From Actinomycetota bacterium (GTDB taxonomy: Bacteria > Actinomycetota > Nitriliruptoria > Nitriliruptorales > Nitriliruptoraceae), in contig JAFMLG010000015.1 in assembly GCA_017852335.1 (NCBI GenBank), forward strand, positions 1 through 32,146: a stretch of DNA of 32,146 nt, given 5' to 3'. The notes under the pieces were generated by a model, which was given only the letters and a program-made list of their open reading frames with translations, searched no databases and was not told the origin of the DNA. Both the position numbers and the translations under genes were made by a program. Every line of letters begins with the position of its first letter. The stretch's first letter is position 1. Below, piece by piece: positions 22,725 to 29,842 of the stretch.

Positions 22725-23420
22725 TCAGCGACCGGTCGCGCGGACCCGAATGAGCCGGGCGACGCCGACCACGCCGTCGCGTGGCCGGATCTTCTTGCCC
22801 TCGGCGCGGCTGCGTGCGGCGTAGCTGATGGGGACCTCGCGGTACCGGGTGTCACCGCGGAGCAGACCACCGGTCAGCTCCGCCTCAATCTCGAACCCGT
22901 CCGCGGTGAGGTCGAGCTGCTCGTACCGATCGCGTCGGAAGAACTTGTGGCACGTGTACGCGTCCGTCACGACCCGGTCGAAGAGCATCGAGGCCACGGT
23001 CGAGATGGTCCGGTTGCCGACCGTGTACCAGTACGAGTAGGACGAGTTCGCCCCGAACTGCCGCGTCCCGAAGACCACGTCCGCCTCGTCGGCGAGGATC
23101 GGGTGGATGATGGCCGGGATGTCGGCCGGGTCGTACTCGAGGTCCGCGTCCTGGACGCCGAGGACGTCGCCCCGGGCCAGCGAGAGGCCCCTGCGCAGCG
23201 CCGAGCCCTTCCCACGGTTCTCGCGGGCGCGGACCACGACGACGCGTTCGGCGGACGGGACCCAGCCGTGGGACACCTCGTCGGTCCCGCCGTCCGTCGA
23301 ACCGTCGTCCGCGACGACGAGCTCCCACGCGCAGGGCATGGCGACCGATCCGAGCCGACGAATCGCCGTCTCGAGGGTCGCCGCCTCGTCGTGCACCGGC
23401 ATCACGATCGAGAGCAGCAC
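22725..23420 (-). CDS. GT2 glycosyltransferase (polyprenyl-phosphate sugar synthase-like)
   Basis: 231 residues from GTG 23420, which has AAGGA six bases upstream and gives the classic GT2 opening LLSIVMPVHDEAATLETAI. An upstream TTG would add 17 residues but lies before the promoter. The GT-A motifs are VVADDGSTDGGTDE (about 35-48), ENRGKGSALRRGLSLARGD and the metal-binding DAD in VQDADLEYDP. The end reads GFEIEAELTGGLL...YREVPISYAARSRAEGKKI, typical of dolichyl/polyprenyl-phosphate mannose or glucose synthases. No membrane helix is present. It would load a sugar onto polyprenyl phosphate at the inner face of the membrane. The polytopic protein encoded divergently is a plausible user of that lipid donor. 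Confidence 0.88.
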   Translation of the reverse strand: MLLSIVMPVHDEAATLETAIRRLGSVAMPCAWELVVADDGSTDGGTDEVSHGWVPSAERVVVVRARENRGKGSALRRGLSLARGDVLGVQDADLEYDPADIPAIIHPILADEADVVFGTRQFGANSSYSYWYTVGNRTISTVASMLFDRVVTDAYTCHKFFRRDRYEQLDLTADGFEIEAELTGGLLRGDTRYREVPISYAARSRAEGKKIRPRDGVVGVARLIRVRATGR

Positions 23421-23449
23421 AGAGATCCTTGACCGGCGGAGGATGCAGG

Positions 23450-23459
23450 ACGCTACCCT
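23450..23459. promoter_or_regulatory. Overlapping divergent -10 elements
   Basis: ACGCTACCCT reads TACCCT on the plus strand (23454-23459), for the membrane protein starting at 23471, and TAGCGT on the minus strand (23455-23450), for the GT2 gene starting at 23420. The two boxes share two base pairs, so one polymerase would exclude the other. Confidence 0.45.
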
Positions 23460-23470
23460 GATTTTCAGCA

Positions 23471-24877
23471 ATGGGGCGAAGTACTCGGGGCGTCCGGCGT
23501 CCGCGCCGGGGAAGAGATGGGGCGATTAGAGGTCAGCAGGGGGTGCTGCTCGCCGGGGTGGCCGTGGCGTTCCTCGTCGGCGCCAACATCGCGTGGTTGA
23601 ACCCCGACCCCGACGCCGCCGCGTACCGGCCGTCCGCGGTACCCGTCCTGTGGCAGTACGACGCCGATGCCGGCGTCGAGATCGTCTCGGCCGCCTACTT
23701 CCCGGAGGCGTTCCTCCAGTACCCCGAGCGGATCTCCCGGCCGGGCTACCCGGCGGCCGTGCATGCACTCGGAACGGTCGTCGCCGGCTTGGCCGCACCC
23801 CTGCGCGACCTCACGCCCCTCGAGGCGGCGGGGGTCGGGTACCTGCTCCTGAAGGTCATCGTCGTCACCTCGGCCGCGTTCGCCGCGTTCGGGCTGCTCC
23901 GCCGGTACGTGGACCCGCGGGCCGCCCTGCTGGCATCGCTCCTCCTCGTGCTGCATCCGCTGGTGCTCGAGTACTCGACGACGTTCCACACCACGGAGCT
24001 CCAGCTGCTCGGGGCGATCCTCGTGCTCCGTGTCGCCCTCTGGGGGGTCGAGCGCCACGACCGTCGGGCCGCGGTGGGCGGACCCCGGTGGCGCGGGGTC
24101 GCCGACGCCGCGATCGTGGGCGGCGTGGCCGGGATGCTCATGCTGGCGAAGCCGGTGCTGGTCGCGCCGCTCGCGGTCCTCGCCGCGCTGGTGCTGTTCG
24201 GGCGGCTCCTCGAGGTCGCCGCCGGGGCCGTCGCCTTCGTCCTGCCGCAGGTCGTGGCGCCGGTGCTCCTCGTCGCGGCCGGCATCCCCTACCGGAACTG
24301 GGAGGTCGAGGAGTACGGCCAGGGCGTCTGGCTGCTGGAGGCCGCCCGTGAGGGGCCGGCGGCACTGCTCCGCGGGGCGACGGAGCTGCTGCCGGACCTC
24401 GTCGTCGCGGTCGCGGAGTTCCACGGGGTGCTGGTCCTCCTCGCCGTCCTCGCCGTCTGGTCGCGGTGGGTCCGGTTGGACCGCCGGGCCGCCACGGTCG
24501 CGATCCTGATGGTGCTGGCGTCCGTCGCCCAGTTCGTCGCCGTCCGCCGCACGGCCGCCTACATGACCGCCGACGTCGGGATCCTCGTGTTCGGTGCGGC
24601 GGGGGCCGCCGTCGTGCGGGGGCTCGACGCGCTGCCGTGGCGTACCGGGACCGGGCCGGCCGGGCTGCCCCGCGGCGCGGGGGTCGTGGTCGGGGCCTGG
24701 CTGCTCGTCGGACTCGCCGTCCTCGGGAACCTGCCGTGGGTCGCGCCGTGGGACCAGCAGGGCCGGGACCCGGCCGTCCTGCAGAACCAACTCGACATCC
24801 TCGAGGATCCGGTCCGGTTCTCGGACGAGGATCGGGCGCGCGCCCGGGGCGGGGTGATCGTGGAGCCGATCGACTGA
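23471..24877 (+). CDS. Polytopic membrane protein, GT-C glycosyltransferase-like (unassigned family)
   Basis: 468 residues with a basic start, a first helix at about 24-44, a large outer loop (about 45-95), then roughly ten more helices. The loop contains LWQYDADAGVEIVSAAYFPE and RISRPGYPAAVHAL. An acidic first loop followed by an R-x-G-Y-P segment before helix 2 is the pattern of ArnT/PMT-type GT-C enzymes, which use polyprenyl-phosphate sugars outside the membrane. A short C-terminal tail (about 435-468) is soluble and charged. I do not recognise the specific family. It is divergent from the GT2 gene, sharing a promoter region of a few tens of bases, which supports a functional pairing. A role in transferring a lipid-linked sugar to an envelope acceptor is inference. 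Confidence 0.6.
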   Translation: MGRSTRGVRRPRRGRDGAIRGQQGVLLAGVAVAFLVGANIAWLNPDPDAAAYRPSAVPVLWQYDADAGVEIVSAAYFPEAFLQYPERISRPGYPAAVHALGTVVAGLAAPLRDLTPLEAAGVGYLLLKVIVVTSAAFAAFGLLRRYVDPRAALLASLLLVLHPLVLEYSTTFHTTELQLLGAILVLRVALWGVERHDRRAAVGGPRWRGVADAAIVGGVAGMLMLAKPVLVAPLAVLAALVLFGRLLEVAAGAVAFVLPQVVAPVLLVAAGIPYRNWEVEEYGQGVWLLEAAREGPAALLRGATELLPDLVVAVAEFHGVLVLLAVLAVWSRWVRLDRRAATVAILMVLASVAQFVAVRRTAAYMTADVGILVFGAAGAAVVRGLDALPWRTGTGPAGLPRGAGVVVGAWLLVGLAVLGNLPWVAPWDQQGRDPAVLQNQLDILEDPVRFSDEDRARARGGVIVEPID

Positions 24878-24921
24878 GATCGCGGCTCCGCTGGGTCCTC
24901 CCCTCGTCCGGATCCGCCCGG

Positions 24922-26649
24922 TCAGGACGTCCCGTCCCACCCGAACCATCCGGGGCCGAGTCGGAGCGGGAACGCGAAGCCGTACAGCCCCTCCGCCTCG
25001 GCCGCCCGGACGACGTCGTCGAACGTCGGCGCCTCGGTCTGGAAGAACGCGAACCGGTCGCCGCTCTCCGGTCCGACGTTGAACGCGTCCTCCATCCAGA
25101 CGATGCAGAAGTACGCCGCGAGACGGGACGCGGCGGTTGCCGGCGTGCCGGGCGCCGGGCGGCAGCGGATGGGGAGTCCCGGGCTGCTCCCCTCGAGGGC
25201 GGTCACGGTCGCGACGGCGTGAGGTGGCGCGGCGGGGGTGGTCCGATCCCACCAGTCGAGCGCCGTCCTTCCGAGCGGGTCGAGCAGGACCAGGGCCGCG
25301 ATGGCTGCTGCCACGGGAGGGCCGACCCGTGGCGCTCGACCGCCGCCGGCGACCGCCGCGGTCCCGGCGACGGCGAGGACGACCGTGGCGAGCATCAGCT
25401 TGCTGCCCCCGTAGCCGGTGATGCCGTCGGCGACGGCGAGGGCGGCGAGCCAGACGGCGAGCACCGTTCCGGCCGCACCGAGGGTCGCCGCCCCGACACG
25501 TACCGCGAGAATCCGATGGCGGGCGACGCCGCCGATCGCCAGGGCCGTCGCGAGCACCGCGGCCCCGATCGGTCCCGGTCCGACCTCGATGATGCTGCTC
25601 CCGACCTCGACGCCGGCGGTGAACGCCGTCCTGCCGAAGGACAGGACGGTCCTGACGGCCCCGCTCCCGACGAGCAGCGCCACGGCGCCGGCAGTGACGA
25701 TCGCCGCGCCCACGGCCGTCCCGATGGTCGGGCTCCACCCTCTCCGCAGGACGTCCCGCGCGGGACCGGCGATGACGACCATGATCGGGAGCGCCGCCGC
25801 CCCCGCCAGGAACGGCCAGGACCCCTCGACGAGCACGGCCGCGAGGATGAGTTGGAGGACGAGGACGGCGCGGGTCGTGCGCGGCAGCCCCTCCGCGGTC
25901 AGGCCGAGGACGGCGGCCCACACGACCACGACCCAGGTGATGGCCCACGCCAGCGTCGCGAAGCCCAGCTGCATCGGCAGCCCGACGGTCAGCAACTGGA
26001 GGACCCCTCCGAGCGTCAGTCCCCCGACGAGGGCGCCGAGGGCCCGGCCCCCGCGCCCCGGGGGTGCGCCGCCGGGTCGTGCCGCCCCGAGGCCGGCCCC
26101 GACCGCCAGCGCGGCCATCACCACTGCCGTCCCGAGGAGGAGGGGGAGCAGCGCCGTCGCCGCGGTCGTGGCCGTGATCGCTGCGAGCCGAGGGTCGGCC
26201 GCGGCGGGCCCGGCGAGACCGAGCTCCACGAGGGCGATGCCGGGCGTCGCGAACGACGTCCCGTACTGCGCCGCCAGTTCGGCCCCGGACGGTCCGCCCT
26301 CGAGGATCTCACGCGCGACGCCGACGACGTGCGCGTTGTCCTCCTCGCCGAGCATCCAGGCCAGCTGTGCGACGGGACCGGCGTGGAGCAGTCTCGCCGT
26401 CGCCCACGACGTCGCGGCGGCCGGCAGGAGCAGGGCGGAGGCACCGAGGGCGGCGATCGGGACGTCGCCGGTCCGTACCACGAGCGGCCGCAGGGCCATC
26501 CCGGCGGCCGCGATCGCGAGCAGAGCCGCGGCGATCATCGACCAGCCGGGTGCCGCGACGAGCTGGCGGAGCACCGTCACCCCGGCGATCGTCACCGGGA
26601 CGCCGGCGACGACCGCCAGCCCCGCCGTCGCGAACCGTCCGCCGCGCAT
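24922..26649 (-). CDS. Large polytopic membrane protein with Cys-bearing C-terminal domain, GT-C-like
   Basis: 575 residues from ATG 26649. About 12 hydrophobic helices fill residues 5 to 460. The loop after the third or fourth helix reads WMLGEEDNAHVVGVAREILEG, an acidic cluster like the catalytic loop of GT-C enzymes. The last 110 residues lie outside the membrane and contain GLPIRCRP and RLAAYFCIVWMEDAFN, with two cysteines that could form a disulfide. I cannot name the family. Its start faces the second GT2 gene 83 bp away, repeating the GT2/membrane-protein divergent layout seen at 23420/23471. It converges with the other membrane gene across a 44 bp gap. Likely role, by inference only: transfer of a polyprenyl-linked sugar. 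Confidence 0.55.
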   Translation of the reverse strand: MRGGRFATAGLAVVAGVPVTIAGVTVLRQLVAAPGWSMIAAALLAIAAAGMALRPLVVRTGDVPIAALGASALLLPAAATSWATARLLHAGPVAQLAWMLGEEDNAHVVGVAREILEGGPSGAELAAQYGTSFATPGIALVELGLAGPAAADPRLAAITATTAATALLPLLLGTAVVMAALAVGAGLGAARPGGAPPGRGGRALGALVGGLTLGGVLQLLTVGLPMQLGFATLAWAITWVVVVWAAVLGLTAEGLPRTTRAVLVLQLILAAVLVEGSWPFLAGAAALPIMVVIAGPARDVLRRGWSPTIGTAVGAAIVTAGAVALLVGSGAVRTVLSFGRTAFTAGVEVGSSIIEVGPGPIGAAVLATALAIGGVARHRILAVRVGAATLGAAGTVLAVWLAALAVADGITGYGGSKLMLATVVLAVAGTAAVAGGGRAPRVGPPVAAAIAALVLLDPLGRTALDWWDRTTPAAPPHAVATVTALEGSSPGLPIRCRPAPGTPATAASRLAAYFCIVWMEDAFNVGPESGDRFAFFQTEAPTFDDVVRAAEAEGLYGFAFPLRLGPGWFGWDGTS

Positions 26650-26707
26650 CGCCCCCGCCGTCCCCCGTGGCGCTCAGTCTGCCACGGGTCCGGTGGGGTG
26701 GCGCGGT

Positions 26708-26732
26708 TAGCCTGCGGCGAGGGAGGTCCGCC
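26708..26732 (+). promoter_or_regulatory. -10 element and ribosome binding site of the second GT2 gene
   Basis: TAGCCT (26708-26713) would give a leader of about 13 bases. GGAGG lies six bases before the ATG at 26733, and this fixes the start within a frame that stays open further upstream. Confidence 0.45.
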
Positions 26733-27656
26733 ATGGATCGGATCGACGTCGCGGTGGTCGTCCCCTGTCGGGACGAGGCCGCCGCGGTCGGGCACGTCGT
26801 CGACGAGGTTCGCGCGGCCATGCCGGCGGCCCGCATCGTGGTCTACGACAACGCGTCGCGGGATGCAACGGCGGAGGTCGCGGCACGGCACGGCGCCGAG
26901 GTCCGTCGCGAGCCGCGTCCGGGGAAGGGCAACGCCGTCCGCCGAGCCTTCGCGGACATCGATGCCGACGTCTACGTCCTGATCGACGGCGACGCGACCT
27001 ACGACGCGGCTGCGCTGCCCGCGATGGTCCGACTGCTCCTCGAGGAGCGACTCGATCACGTCAACGGGGCGCGGCGTCGGGAGGATGACGTCCGGGAGCG
27101 CTCCGGGCACCTCCTCGGGAACCGACTGCTGACCGGAGCGGTCGCCCGTCTCTTCGGCCGCCGCATCGGCGACATGCTCTCGGGCTGCAAGGTCCTCTCC
27201 CGACGGTTCGTCCGGTCCTTCCCGGCGACGTCGACCGGGTTCGAGATCGAGACCGAGCTGACGGTCCACGCCCTCCAGCTGGATGTGCCGATGGCCGAGC
27301 TGCCCGTCGGGTACCGGGAGCGACCCGAGGGTTCGGTCAGCAAGCTGCGGACCTTCAGGGACGGCTGGCGCATCCTCGGCACCATCGGGCGCCTGCTCGT
27401 CCGGGAGCGACCCCTCGCCACGTACGGGTCGACGGCGGTGCTGCTGGCGCTCCTCAGTCTCGGCCTCGGGACCCCCGTCGTCCTCGAGTACCTCGCGACG
27501 GGCCTGGTGCCGCGGTTCCCGACGGCGATCCTCGCCGCCGCGCTCGCGACGCTCGCGGTGCTGGCCGGTTCGACCGGGCTGATCCTCGACGCCGTCCGCC
27601 ACGCCCGCCACGAGGCGAAGCGCCTCGCCTACCTCGCGGTGCCGCCGATCCGCTGA
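26733..27656 (+). CDS. GT2 glycosyltransferase with C-terminal membrane helices (DPM1-like)
   Basis: 307 residues from ATG 26733. The GT-A domain (1 to about 225) shows VAVVVPCRDEAAAVGHVV, VVYDNASRDAT, GKGNAVRRAFADI and the metal site DGDATYD. The second half has GDMLSGCKVLSRRFV and GFEIETELTVHALQLDVPMA, then YRERPEGSVSKLRTFRDGWR, all typical of polyprenyl-phosphate hexose synthases. Two hydrophobic helices (about 230-252 and 261-285) anchor it. That matches bacterial DPM-type enzymes with a transmembrane tail, in contrast to the soluble homologue at 22725. It would make a polyprenyl-phosphate sugar for the adjacent membrane proteins. Its 3' end overlaps the converging gene by 28 bases. Confidence 0.88.
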   Translation: MDRIDVAVVVPCRDEAAAVGHVVDEVRAAMPAARIVVYDNASRDATAEVAARHGAEVRREPRPGKGNAVRRAFADIDADVYVLIDGDATYDAAALPAMVRLLLEERLDHVNGARRREDDVRERSGHLLGNRLLTGAVARLFGRRIGDMLSGCKVLSRRFVRSFPATSTGFEIETELTVHALQLDVPMAELPVGYRERPEGSVSKLRTFRDGWRILGTIGRLLVRERPLATYGSTAVLLALLSLGLGTPVVLEYLATGLVPRFPTAILAAALATLAVLAGSTGLILDAVRHARHEAKRLAYLAVPPIR

Positions 27657-28723
27657 CGCCCGGCGAGCCGCTCCCACAGGGCGGCCGTCCCGACGCCGAC
27701 CGCCGGCGCGACGGCGACGAGCCCCGCCCAGCCGTAACGACCCTCGGGGACGGCGAAGGTCACGGCGACGACCCCGATCAGGGGCAGCGCGACGGCGGCG
27801 GTCGGGACCCGGAGGTCCCGACCGCGCGTATCGAGGAGCCCGAGGGTCGCGAGCACCGAGAACACCAGCATCGCGGCGCCGAGCGCGACGTTGACCGGTG
27901 TCGGGTAGTGCCGTCGGACCTGGGCGACCTCGACCGCCACCCTGGCCGCGGCCAGCCGGGTCACCGCGAGAGGATGGGCGGTCGCGTACCCGAGGACGTC
28001 CTCGCCGGCTGCGGGGGGCATCGCGATGGTGGTCCGGACGTCCGCCGTCCCCTCGACGACCACGCCGTCGCGCAGCTGGGACCCGAGGCTCCCCTCGGCG
28101 GGTGGTCCGGTCGCGGCGCTCCCGAGCAGGAGTGCGCCGGCGACGACGGCGACGAGCGTGGCGCCGGTCACGAGCCGGACGGGACGCGGCCATGGCTGTG
28201 CTCGGAGCACGAGCGCCACCGCTGCGCCGGCGAGGAGCGGACCCGTCGGACGGAACACGGCGGCGACGCCCGCGACGGCCACCAGGGCGGCGGCGTCAGC
28301 CCGGGATTCGATGCCGCGCGCCGCGAGGAGGACGACGGTGACGGCGAGGGCGTAGAAGAGCGACTCGGTCAGGACGAACCGGAGCCACTGGGCCGTCATC
28401 GGGTTGACGAGCAGGACGGCGGCGGCCACCGCGCCCGCGATCGGTCCCGCCAGCTCGCGGACCTCCCGGAGCAGCAGCACCCCGACGGCGACCGTCGTCA
28501 GGACCTGAATCGCCACCGCCACGGCGGGGGCGTCACCGAGGAGATGGCCGAGGCGGAGGATCACGAGGTAGCCCCACCGCGGCCATGGGGCCGCGGCGAC
28601 GTCCCCCCAGGTCTTCGACGCGGCGAGGTAGCCGACGCTGTCGGGGGCCAGCAGCGCGAGGCCTCCCGGTCCCGCGGTCCCCGCCCCCGGGTCGCCGACG
28701 CGGGAGAGCGGTCCGAGGGCCAC
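27629..28723 (-). CDS. Polytopic membrane protein, GT-C (PMT/ArnT)-like; start uncertain
   Basis: 364 residues from GTG 28723, with about ten hydrophobic helices. The first loop reads LLAPDSVGYLAASKTWGDVA, then WGYLVILRLGHL, resembling the D-containing catalytic loop and second helix of ArnT/PMT-type enzymes. Such a loop must follow a first transmembrane helix, but this start leaves none. The same frame stays open upstream for 23 codons and would encode WAFSLLLLILGQGALVALGP, an ideal first helix, yet there is no ATG, GTG or TTG in that stretch before tRNA-Pro. Either a rare start (CTG is available) is used, or the 5' end has been lost at the tRNA. The neighbouring GT2 suggests a lipid-linked sugar donor. 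The exact family is not recognised. Confidence 0.6.
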   Translation of the reverse strand: MALGPLSRVGDPGAGTAGPGGLALLAPDSVGYLAASKTWGDVAAAPWPRWGYLVILRLGHLLGDAPAVAVAIQVLTTVAVGVLLLREVRELAGPIAGAVAAAVLLVNPMTAQWLRFVLTESLFYALAVTVVLLAARGIESRADAAALVAVAGVAAVFRPTGPLLAGAAVALVLRAQPWPRPVRLVTGATLVAVVAGALLLGSAATGPPAEGSLGSQLRDGVVVEGTADVRTTIAMPPAAGEDVLGYATAHPLAVTRLAAARVAVEVAQVRRHYPTPVNVALGAAMLVFSVLATLGLLDTRGRDLRVPTAAVALPLIGVVAVTFAVPEGRYGWAGLVAVAPAVGVGTAALWERLAGRQRIGGTAR

Positions 28724-28792
28724 GAGGGCGCCCTGGCCGAGGATCAGGAGCAGGAGCGAGAACGCCCAGTCCGCACGGGGGCGGCCGGATGG

Positions 28793-28866
28793 TCGGGATG
28801 GCAGGATTTGAACCTGCGACCTCCTCGTCCCGAACGAGGCGCGCTGCCAAGCTGCGCTACATCCCG
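28793..28866 (-). tRNA. tRNA-Pro (anticodon CGG)
   Basis: 74 nt on the minus strand. The acceptor CGGGATG pairs with CATCCCG, with discriminator A at 28793. The D-arm contains GCGCAGCTTGGCAGCGC. The anticodon stem CCTCG/CGAGG closes TTCGGGA, giving anticodon CGG, which reads CCG. The T-arm is GCAGG-TTCAAAT-CCTGC. A CCA follows the discriminator in the DNA (28792-28790), unlike the other three tRNAs here. It lies between the metallophosphoesterase gene and the glycan block. Confidence 0.97.
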
Positions 28867-28894
28867 GTGGGCGGCAGGAACCACCCTCTGCATG

Positions 28895-28900
28895 AGCCTA
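28895..28900 (-). promoter_or_regulatory. -10 element for tRNA-Pro
   Basis: The minus strand reads TAGGCT (28900-28895), 28 bases before the tRNA 5' end. It sits in the short gap after the metallophosphoesterase stop. Confidence 0.4.
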
Positions 28901-28935
28901 TCCCCGCCGGAGGCCGCCCGGGTCGACCGCCGGGC

Positions 28936-29829
28936 TCACCCCCGCAGCTCCAGCAGCGTCGCCTCGGGACGGCAGGCGAACCGGACCGGCGTGTACTTCG
29001 AGTGCCCGAGCCCCGGCGAGACGTGGAGCCACCGGTCCCGCCACCGGGAGGACCCACGGGCCTGGGACAGCGGCAGGTCGCAGTTGGCGGTCAGCGCGCC
29101 GACGCCGGGCAGTCGGACCTGGCCACCGTGGGTGTGCCCGGCCAGCAGCAGGTCGTGGCCCGCGTCCGACAGCGCGTCCAGCGCCGCGACGTAGGGGGCG
29201 TGGACGAGGCCGAGGTGGAGCGCGGCGTCCGACTCGCCGGATGCCGCCGGCGCCAGCACATCGGGGGCGGGGATGACCGTGTCCTCGAGGTGGGGGTCGT
29301 CGATGCCGCCGACGGCGACCGTGCCCGCCCGGGTCTCGACCGCGGTCGCCGTGTTGCGCACGGTCGTGTAGCCGCGTTCTTCGAGCAGGCCGAGCAGCCG
29401 CTCGGTCGCGAGCGGCGTCCCCTCGACGGCGATGCGCCGACCGGTCAGGTACCGGGTCGGCGACTTCCAGATCGGGCCGTACAGGTCGTTCGATCCCAGC
29501 ACGAAGAGGCCCGGGCGGCCCGGTCCGGTCAGCGCCCCGACGGCGTCGGCCGCCGCCTCCTCGACGCCGACGTCGCCGAGGAGGTCCCCGGTCACGACCG
29601 TCAGGTCCGGCTCGAGCTCGGCGAGGGATCGGAGGAACCGCACCCGATGGTCCTGGCCGCGGGCGAGGTGGACGTCGCTGACGTGCAGCACACGCATCGA
29701 CGCCCCGGGCCGGCGCAGCACGCCGTCGAGGACGCGGTGGCGCAGCCGGTACCACCGGGCCTCGGCGACGCCGTAGGCCAGCAGCGCCCCGCCGACCGCC
29801 GCGCCGAGGCCGAGCGCCGGGAGGACCAT
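28936..29829 (-). CDS. Membrane-anchored metallophosphoesterase (calcineurin-like)
   Basis: 297 residues from ATG 29829. An N-terminal hydrophobic anchor (about 3-23) precedes the catalytic domain. Metal motifs in order: VLHVSDVHL (47-55), VVTGDLL (78-84), VLGSNDLYGP (110-119), then LVHAPY and GHTHGGQVRLPG. The third motif is GSND where the superfamily usually has GNH(D/E), so the motif histidine is absent and the Asn-Asp pair remains. The gene is 13 bp downstream of the PonA2-like penicillin-binding protein gene. The same pair, ponA2 with a metallophosphoesterase, is found in Mycobacterium tuberculosis (Rv3682-Rv3683). It is probably co-transcribed and acts at the envelope; the substrate is unknown. 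Confidence 0.9.
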   Translation of the reverse strand: MVLPALGLGAAVGGALLAYGVAEARWYRLRHRVLDGVLRRPGASMRVLHVSDVHLARGQDHRVRFLRSLAELEPDLTVVTGDLLGDVGVEEAAADAVGALTGPGRPGLFVLGSNDLYGPIWKSPTRYLTGRRIAVEGTPLATERLLGLLEERGYTTVRNTATAVETRAGTVAVGGIDDPHLEDTVIPAPDVLAPAASGESDAALHLGLVHAPYVAALDALSDAGHDLLLAGHTHGGQVRLPGVGALTANCDLPLSQARGSSRWRDRWLHVSPGLGHSKYTPVRFACRPEATLLELRG

Positions 29830-29842
29830 CAGCGCCGACCCA

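Noticed and set aside
23465-26982. Open frames of more than 800 codons on both strands across the membrane-protein genes
   Set aside because: They are composed of Arg/Gly/Pro/Asp repeats with no family signature. The overlapping shorter frames encode coherent transmembrane proteins and a GT2 enzyme with good starts.
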